From: a virus
Strand: one strand, 5' to 3'
Virus record (IMG/VR): IMGVR_UViG_3300002460_000102
Span: 9,356 to 35,092 of that record
Length of the DNA stretch: 25,737 nucleotides
In this document: positions 21,301 to 25,737 of the stretch, piece after piece
Layout: every line of letters starts with the position of its first letter
Position numbering within the stretch: the stretch's first letter is position 1
The notes under the pieces: model-generated
What the model was told of the DNA's origin: nothing
Seen by the model: only the letters and a program-made list of their open reading frames with translations
Database searches by the model: none
Made by a program: the position numbers and the translations under genes

Positions 21301-21729
21301 CTATACCCCTTTTGTCAAGTGAGGGCAATGTCCATAGTTAGCTTTCGCGAGATTACAATTCCAACACAAAATCTGTATATTTGAAGGATAATTGTTCCTT
21401 TTTATCCATACATGTATTGCCGTTCCACCAATTTTATCCCTATGACCGGCGCCGTCGTTATTAACGTGGTCGAAAGTAAGAAATTCGTACGTAGATTCGC
21501 CACAGCAATTGCATTTCCCGCCATATCTTTCGATGGCACCTTTCCTAGATTTTGTATGCCATTTCTTAGTATTATTCTTGATATTTTGTTTATGTTCAAG
21601 ATACCAATCGTGAAAATTTTGTTTTACTCGCTCTTTATTATTTTGCGCCCACCTCTTACTTAGGAATTTCATCCTATCTTTATGCTTGGCATAGTACTCC
21701 TTATAGTATTGTTTATCTTTTATTATCAT
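21301..21729 (-). CDS. HNH endonuclease
   Basis: This 142-residue protein has a basic N-terminal region (EYYAKHKDRMKFL) and then an HNH core: CNCCGES, TFDHVNNDGAGH and CWNCNLAK. This is the DHVNNDG variant seen in many phage freestanding HNH genes. Its ATG has no Shine-Dalgarno, and an A/T-rich promoter-like region lies close upstream. It points towards the previous three HNH genes, so the four are convergent with a terminator between them. Confidence 0.84.
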   Translation of the reverse strand: MIIKDKQYYKEYYAKHKDRMKFLSKRWAQNNKERVKQNFHDWYLEHKQNIKNNTKKWHTKSRKGAIERYGGKCNCCGESTYEFLTFDHVNNDGAGHRDKIGGTAIHVWIKRNNYPSNIQILCWNCNLAKANYGHCPHLTKGV

Positions 21730-21733
21730 GATA

Positions 21734-21763
21734 TTTATACATTATAATAGAAAATTGCGTCAA
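21734..21763 (-). promoter_or_regulatory. Leftward promoter candidate before the HNH gene
   Basis: TTGACG (21763-21758) and TATAAA (21739-21734) are 18 bases apart, only 4 bases before the ATG at 21729. A TATAAT also lies at 21746-21741 but with a poor -35. The start would be nearly leaderless. Confidence 0.45.
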
Positions 21764-21803
21764 GACAATCTAAAAGAGGATTACTCCCCCTTTAGTGAAA
21801 ATG

Positions 21804-21835
21804 GTCGTTATCTCGCTTTCCGAGATAGCAACGAC
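21804..21835. other. Isolated long hairpin in an intergenic region
   Basis: GTCGTTATCTCG (21804-21815) pairs with CGAGAT and AACGAC (21821-21835) around CTTTC, with a 3-nt bulge AGC. It is 12 bp long and GC-rich in the middle, followed by no clear U-run on either strand. It sits in the 137-base gap between the HNH and transglycosylase genes. It could be a processing site, a small RNA or a regulatory element. Confidence 0.4.
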
Positions 21836-21866
21836 TTATCCCCTCAAAAAATGGGGAATATTAAAA

Positions 21867-22331
21867 TTACCTATATTTTTCTAACATTTTCATCACTAAA
21901 GAAGCATACACAAAATTCGGACGATAGGGAGCATTATACCGTGCCATAGCTCTTTTAATATCTTTCTTATAGTCATATTCAAGTAACTTATCCACAACCC
22001 AATGTGTTTCTCTGTAAATGTTACCAATGAAAATCTTTGTTTCAGGATACACGCAGGTATTTATTTGGAATACTCCCATACTACACCCAGAATCGCTTAT
22101 AACGTGCCTTTGTCTGCCAAGAGAGGTTTCCATATCTGCTAACGCCAAAAGCCCCGCTACATCGAACCTACGCGCAACAGCGACCCTCTTTATGATGGTT
22201 ACTATATCATCCGTATTCTTCGGTATAAGGTATGGGCTAGTAGTGGAGACAGGAAAGGGGCTTTTGGGCGGGGAAATAACTTTGATAGGATAAGCGAGGG
22301 AAATCAAAGAACTAATGAGAAGGATTCCCAC
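21867..22331 (-). CDS. Lytic transglycosylase (SLT-like) with N-terminal signal anchor
   Basis: The protein begins with a hydrophobic stretch (about residues 1-19, GILLISSLISLAYPI), a signal or anchor sequence. The SLT core is recognisable: LLALADMETSLG, where E68 is the likely catalytic glutamate, CSMGVFQIN near residues 83-91, and ARYNAP at 130-135. It would cleave the glycan strand of peptidoglycan during entry or lysis. Start is the GTG at 22331; the frame remains open upstream without a better start. It lies in a leftward lysis-like block with a holin candidate. Confidence 0.82.
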   Translation of the reverse strand: MGILLISSLISLAYPIKVISPPKSPFPVSTTSPYLIPKNTDDIVTIIKRVAVARRFDVAGLLALADMETSLGRQRHVISDSGCSMGVFQINTCVYPETKIFIGNIYRETHWVVDKLLEYDYKKDIKRAMARYNAPYRPNFVYASLVMKMLEKYR

Positions 22332-22344
22332 GATGAAATAGAAA

Positions 22345-22359
22345 GGCGCATCTTGCGCC
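22345..22359 (-). terminator. Terminator hairpin before the transglycosylase gene
   Basis: Reading leftward, GGCGCA and TGCGCC form a perfect 6-bp stem with a 3-nt loop, followed by TTTCTATTT. It would end transcription of the holin block and reduce expression of the transglycosylase, which may then need its own start. Confidence 0.55.
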
Positions 22360-22375
22360 CAACTATTTATTCTAA

Positions 22376-22558
22376 TTATTCTAATCTTTTAGCAAGCGTT
22401 GCGGCCTTAGGTTGATATACTTCTCTATTTTCATGTTTCTTTATCCAATTTGTTCTCCATAATTTGGAGCCACTTTTGTTTGCACAGGCAGGGAAAGACG
22501 TAATGTCTTTTTCTACCAAGCAAATCTTGCACACTTTTACAGGGCAAGATGTTTCCAT
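22376..22558 (-). CDS. Small zinc-binding protein resembling HNH N-termini
   Basis: This 60-residue protein has CPVKVCKICLVEKDITSF and then SKLWRTNWIKKHENRE, the first part of HNH homing nucleases in which a CxxC zinc knuckle is followed by a basic helix. The second half of an HNH core is missing, so it may be a remnant of an HNH gene or a small zinc-finger protein of its own. It lies between holin and transglycosylase. Confidence 0.5.
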   Translation of the reverse strand: METSCPVKVCKICLVEKDITSFPACANKSGSKLWRTNWIKKHENREVYQPKAATLAKRLE

Positions 22559-22563
22559 TTAAA

Positions 22564-22809
22564 TTACTCAAGACGCTTCAAGATAAGCGAGTACAACGCG
22601 CTTGCGTATACGAGGGAGTTCAGCGTAAGTGTTTGCCAATCAGCAGGGAGAAGTTTGAAACCCGAAACGGCAAACCCAACAACCGCGGAGAGGGCAATAA
22701 GAAAAGCAAGTATGCCCGTATCTCCAAACCTCGGCTTGATATAATTCTTCACTAATTGCACGACGAGTGTCACTATACCACCCAAAAGAACTCCGTCAAG
22801 AATAGACAT
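22564..22809 (-). CDS. Holin-like small membrane protein
   Basis: This 81-residue protein has two hydrophobic segments, GVLLGGIVTLVVQLV (about 6-20) and GILAFLIALSAVVGFAV (about 32-48), plus a weaker third near LNSLVYASALYSLI, and a charged C-terminus (KRLE). That size and layout fit class I or II holins, which form pores for endolysin release. It has no Shine-Dalgarno. Placed upstream of a zinc protein and a transglycosylase in the leftward lysis-like block. Assignment is by layout only. Confidence 0.55.
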   Translation of the reverse strand: MSILDGVLLGGIVTLVVQLVKNYIKPRFGDTGILAFLIALSAVVGFAVSGFKLLPADWQTLTLNSLVYASALYSLILKRLE

Positions 22810-22846
22810 AATTAAATACCGTTAATTACGACAGACCAATTATAAA

Positions 22847-23296
22847 TCACTTCACATCAAACATAGTAGTCCTAAATTCGTATGATATTTCCCTAATTCC
22901 GTTGACCTGATATGTCAACTTCCCGATAAAATAATACTTTCCGGGTGTAGTGCCGTTGGGGATAACTTCTACGGGATACATCTTATCCTTCCAACAACCT
23001 GTTAAAACAGAGCCAGTATCTCTTTCGGGGAAAGCTCTAATCCATGAATCCACTAAAGACCATTGAACCTTCCCTCGTATGGGTCGGTATTTGCACAAAC
23101 TTGAAATGTCATTTACGAGTTCACCTGACTTATAGACCGCCCTTTCTGTTCGCAGTGTATATGATTCCCATTCGGCAACCTTATTGACCACTGTGCCGTC
23201 GAGAAAGTAAAAGTATCCCAACACCAAAGACCCAATCACAATAATCGTGAGCATAGAAAACATAAGAATATCGAAGTATCTATGGTAGATGTTCAT
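22847..23296 (-). CDS. Single-span membrane protein with outer beta-rich domain
   Basis: A hydrophobic helix (MLTIIVIGSLVLGYFYFL, about residues 15-32) near the N-terminus is followed by about 115 residues with strand-like patterns and two cysteines (CKYRPI and GCWKDK) that may form a disulphide outside. I do not recognise the family. It overlaps the upstream membrane gene as ATGA. A spanin-like or host-envelope role is possible from context, but no evidence picks one. Confidence 0.55.
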   Translation of the reverse strand: MNIYHRYFDILMFSMLTIIVIGSLVLGYFYFLDGTVVNKVAEWESYTLRTERAVYKSGELVNDISSLCKYRPIRGKVQWSLVDSWIRAFPERDTGSVLTGCWKDKMYPVEVIPNGTTPGKYYFIGKLTYQVNGIREISYEFRTTMFDVK

Positions 23297-23502
23297 TGAC
23301 CGAGAATTACGGTCTTTAATAATGCAGCGAGAACAGCCATGCAGATAAGACCTATCGCACCGAACACTATCTTTTCAACTATTTTTAACGCATAAAGTCT
23401 GTTTGATTTGTCTCTTTCTAAATCTTTCGCCTTTTCCAATTCATCCAGTACTTCTTTGGCTAATAACTCTCGTTCTAGCTGTTCTTTTGATTTGGGGGAC
23501 AT
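23293..23502 (-). CDS. Coiled-coil membrane protein, XhlA/holin-associated type
   Basis: The 69-residue protein has a charged, probably coiled-coil N-terminal half (about 5-35, rich in E, K and L) and a C-terminal membrane helix (VFGAIGLICMAVLAALL). This is the layout of XhlA-type haemolysin/holin-associated proteins. It is translated with the following gene through an ATGA overlap. The lysis-like neighbourhood supports the assignment, but it could be another small membrane protein. Confidence 0.55.
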   Translation of the reverse strand: MSPKSKEQLERELLAKEVLDELEKAKDLERDKSNRLYALKIVEKIVFGAIGLICMAVLAALLKTVILGQ

Positions 23503-23513
23503 ATAATTAGACT

Positions 23514-23633
23514 ATGTTGATGATTCTATTGGGACTTCTGATCGTTGTTTGGACATTTATTATAAAGGTTGTTATTTATATTGCTACGGTGTTCTTTGCG
23601 GTTAAGTTTATCAAACTTCTCTGGGAACTCTAA
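23514..23633 (+). CDS. 39-residue hydrophobic peptide on the opposite strand
   Basis: This ORF fills the whole gap between two leftward genes, ending 2 bases before the next stop. It is almost all hydrophobic (MLMILLGLLIVVWTF at the start, VIYIATVFFAV in the middle) with a few lysines, so it looks like a single-span or hairpin membrane peptide. A TATAAT at 23502-23507 lies 6 bases before the ATG, but no good -35 is seen. It may be a small lysis or toxin-like peptide, an antisense-controlled element, or a chance ORF. Confidence 0.4.
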   Translation: MLMILLGLLIVVWTFIIKVVIYIATVFFAVKFIKLLWEL

Positions 23634-23635
23634 AT

Positions 23636-25063
23636 TTACGGCAACGGAACACCGAACGACCTAAGCGTTCTCTCTCCGGCTATCGTTAATCCTCCATATT
23701 TAATAAGGTTATATGCAGTAGGATATTTTCCGATAGTTCTCTGTATCCAGTTTTTCCCTTCCAGCTTCGCGGCCTTCTGCGCAACGTCATCCACCGCCTT
23801 ATATATATCCGCCTCTCTTTGTATAAGGCTCTTTATTTCCGGTCCAGCGGTCGAGTTATTGTAGATATAATCGTTTATATAGTCCCTCACCCCCTTTATC
23901 GCTTTTCCTGCGGGGGTGGAAACATCTATATATCCGCTCTTAAAGGCGCTCGGGTACTGTTCTTTATACGCTTGATCAAGGGCTATTCTCCAATTTCTCA
24001 TTCCCTTTGTAGTGCTCGGATATTTCCCGTAAGTTTGTTTTGCGAATTCCACAACATCGTCGTACAACGCGCTCGAGTCTTTAACCGTCTTAAATTCTCT
24101 GGGTATACTCGTCTTTAACTCTTTCAATCCGGATCGAACCGCCCCCTTGGCGATAGGAGAAGCGTCGTACTTCAAAAGCGTATCCAGTTGTTTCGTCGTA
24201 TTTCCAAATTCCTTCCCGAGATCTCCAAGTGTCGTAGCGGGATCGATAGATGTGATATACGGTTGCAGTCTCTTCGCACGTGCTATTGTAGATGCGCTAT
24301 TCGCCACCTCCTGCTTTCCTAGCAATCCCGTGTTTTTTATTCCCTCCGACTTTAACGCCTGCTGTTTATATTGATTGACCAATGCTTTCCCTTTTAACTC
24401 CGGGGCTATGGCCTCTATCGCCATTTCTGTCGATTTTGCTTCTTGCGCTGCGGTTCGAGACGCCTGAAACGCTTGTACTTTTTGCGGTATAGTGTCGGCG
24501 GCCCCCTTTAGATATTTAAACCCCTGCTTTGCTCCAGCGTAAGTCATTCCTACCCCTGCGATGTTACCAATCGCCTCGAGATCGGCTGCCGCCCGAGGAT
24601 TGTTTTGTTTCCATTGGTTATAGGCATCAGAAGTTGCTCCTATCGCCTTTGGAATAGCCTCGTTTAGTCCTTTTATTCCTGGGATTACCTGCCCTACGGT
24701 ATTCGCATACGCTTCGGCAACCGCCTTCCCACCCCTCACCAACGGGTCTATAATCGGTTTTGTCAAATCCAAACCGAATCCCGCCCCCTGACCAAGAGTC
24801 TGCAATCCCGTTTCTAGCGCGGTCTGTTCCCCACCCATCTGTCTCGACAGAGATTGTTCTATATTCGCGCCTCTATTTGCGATAGATTGTTGCGCGGCAT
24901 TTACAAATGGACTTATTATTCCCCCGAGAATAGGTACGTCTGAAATAGAAAATCGCGAGACAGGTTTTGTGCTCTTAGTATCAACCGGCGTAGCACCATA
25001 CTGTAATGGATCGAAATTTTGTATCGGCGTTGCCCCGTATTTTGTTGGATCAAATTCAGCCAT
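23636..25063 (-). CDS. Internal virion/ejection-type protein with N-terminal tandem motif
   Basis: This 475-residue protein begins with a 13-residue repeat, FDPTKYGATP at 4-13 and FDPLQYGATP at 17-26. The rest is alanine-, glycine- and lysine-rich and largely helical, with hydrophobic stretches (IGNIAGVGMTYAGA, about 165-178) that may enter membranes. Such composition and position behind another structural protein fit internal virion or DNA-ejection proteins of podovirus-like phages. No enzyme motif is visible. Start is the ATG 2 bases after the upstream stop. Confidence 0.58.
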   Translation of the reverse strand: MAEFDPTKYGATPIQNFDPLQYGATPVDTKSTKPVSRFSISDVPILGGIISPFVNAAQQSIANRGANIEQSLSRQMGGEQTALETGLQTLGQGAGFGLDLTKPIIDPLVRGGKAVAEAYANTVGQVIPGIKGLNEAIPKAIGATSDAYNQWKQNNPRAAADLEAIGNIAGVGMTYAGAKQGFKYLKGAADTIPQKVQAFQASRTAAQEAKSTEMAIEAIAPELKGKALVNQYKQQALKSEGIKNTGLLGKQEVANSASTIARAKRLQPYITSIDPATTLGDLGKEFGNTTKQLDTLLKYDASPIAKGAVRSGLKELKTSIPREFKTVKDSSALYDDVVEFAKQTYGKYPSTTKGMRNWRIALDQAYKEQYPSAFKSGYIDVSTPAGKAIKGVRDYINDYIYNNSTAGPEIKSLIQREADIYKAVDDVAQKAAKLEGKNWIQRTIGKYPTAYNLIKYGGLTIAGERTLRSFGVPLP

Positions 25064-25065
25064 TA

Positions 25066-25737
25066 TTATTGTGTATAGCCATTTTGCTTGAATATATCGA
25101 CTTGATCGGACGGCACATTAAACGATCCCTTCGGGCCAGTCATAATAACGGTTCCGCCTTGAGTTTGTTGCGCTTCTCCAACCGTTGGATCCCACGAATT
25201 TATATCGATACCGAAATCTGTAAGTATTTTCTGCGATTTATCGCTTAAGAATCTGAAGTTCTTTGGTTTTCCCAATCCAACCTCGTATTGATTCTGAAGC
25301 GCCTGCATACGCGAGTTCATGAGTTCCAACATTTTGTCTATTGCCCCGCGTAACTGTTCTGGTGATTCCGATGCGTTCACCGTATCCTTCCAACCTTGAA
25401 TTTCCTGATCTGTACCAGCGGTCTGCTTAAACACCGTAGCCATTTCTCCGGCTACCGCATTCTTGACAACATCGAAATTCTTAACAGTCGGGCTTCCAAG
25501 TTGCGTTCCCCCAGCATTCTTCAGTCTATTTAACGCCGTTAGCGATACGTTCCCAAGGGCGTCCGCCGATTTCTTAAACGATTCCAAGTGTCCTATGGCA
25601 GTATTAAGGGATCTGATAATGTTCGCTGTCTTCCCGGAAGTAAAGTCCTGGCGCAACTTAAGCCTTACGTTATATTGAGTAGCATCAAAAGACGGGTCGT
25701 ATAGAGACGCAAGTTGTAGTATATTCTGCCAATACGG
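25066..25737 (-). CDS. Large virion/ejection-type protein, C-terminal part (cut by window edge)
   Basis: The frame is open to the right edge, so only 223 C-terminal residues are visible. An internal TTG (25656) could be mistaken for the start. The first visible part, DPSFDATQYNVRLKL, then DFTSGKTANIIRSLNTAIGH, is a segment I associate with large podovirus internal proteins. The end carries GPKGSFNVPSDQV, a degenerate motif also seen at C-termini of such proteins. It probably is the C-terminus of a large ejection protein, in order before the 475-residue protein; family assignment is by resemblance only. Confidence 0.6.
   Translation of the reverse strand, partial: PYWQNILQLASLYDPSFDATQYNVRLKLRQDFTSGKTANIIRSLNTAIGHLESFKKSADALGNVSLTALNRLKNAGGTQLGSPTVKNFDVVKNAVAGEMATVFKQTAGTDQEIQGWKDTVNASESPEQLRGAIDKMLELMNSRMQALQNQYEVGLGKPKNFRFLSDKSQKILTDFGIDINSWDPTVGEAQQTQGGTVIMTGPKGSFNVPSDQVDIFKQNGYTQ

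Noticed and set aside
21280-21320. Leftward TTGACA with an extended -10 (TGATATACT) at the end of the minus-strand HNH gene
   Set aside because: The spacing is 19 bases, part of it is coding sequence, and it would transcribe only into the convergent terminator; kept as a weak antisense possibility only.
21988-21996. Second DnaA-box-like TTATCCACA
   Set aside because: It lies inside the transglycosylase coding sequence with no repeats, AT-rich tract or promoter near it.
1-25737. Integrase, repressor-integrase module or attachment site, indicating a prophage
   Set aside because: No recombinase or direct repeat of att type was found; small HTH proteins alone do not show lysogeny.

Overview
The window looks like part of a tailed-phage genome (Caudoviricetes). 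It has a portal protein cut by the left edge, both terminase subunits, an initiator with an origin-like repeat array, a recombination exonuclease, an ssDNA-binding protein, a NinG-like nuclease, a lysis set, several HNH nucleases, and internal-virion or ejection-type proteins cut by the right edge. The ejection-type proteins suggest a podovirus-like particle, but this is weak. No integrase, attachment site, tRNA or CRISPR array was seen. The host cannot be named from the sequence. Many genes lack a Shine-Dalgarno sequence, and several have a -10 box only a few bases before the start codon.

Layout. (1) Positions 1-10401 form one leftward operon with overlapping or near-abutting genes. In transcription order it encodes a sugar-phosphate transferase, a methyltransferase, a split transketolase, a DegT/StrS aminotransferase, a nucleotide-sugar dehydratase, a methyltransferase, two glycosyltransferases and a UDP-sugar-dehydrogenase-like protein, then TerS, TerL and portal. 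A nucleotide-sugar and glycan cluster of about 7.5 kb is therefore transcribed ahead of the packaging genes. (2) Positions 10402-10602 are a divergent control region with back-to-back sigma70-type promoters, a 23-bp palindrome between them, and a structured leader on the rightward side. (3) Positions 10603-19379 form the rightward early region: initiator with internal iterons, HTH protein, Cas4/RecB-type nuclease, SSB, many small zinc-finger proteins, a hexanucleotide-repeat gene, a metalloprotease-like protein, an adenine methyltransferase, NinG, and a papain-like/PG-binding putative endolysin. (4) Positions 19438-21729 hold HNH nuclease genes and a zinc microprotein, separated by short terminators and promoters. 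(5) Positions 21867-25737 run leftward and carry lysis-type genes (lytic transglycosylase, holin-like, membrane proteins) and two large virion proteins. A 39-codon hydrophobic ORF lies on the opposite strand.

How it fits together. The initiator, iterons, SSB, exonuclease and NinG make a replication and recombination module. The leftward promoter at 10410-10438 couples the glycan genes to packaging genes, so glycan remodelling would be made together with packaging proteins. The cluster could alter the host surface (superinfection exclusion or receptor masking) or glycosylate virions; the sequence cannot decide which. Capsid and tail genes are absent and would lie beyond the left edge and before the right edge. 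Both edges are read leftward, which fits a circular map cut inside the structural region.

Start codons were moved from the longest possible frame where an ATG overlapping the upstream stop (ATGA) or a clear Shine-Dalgarno was available. No intergenic stretch exceeds about 250 bases.
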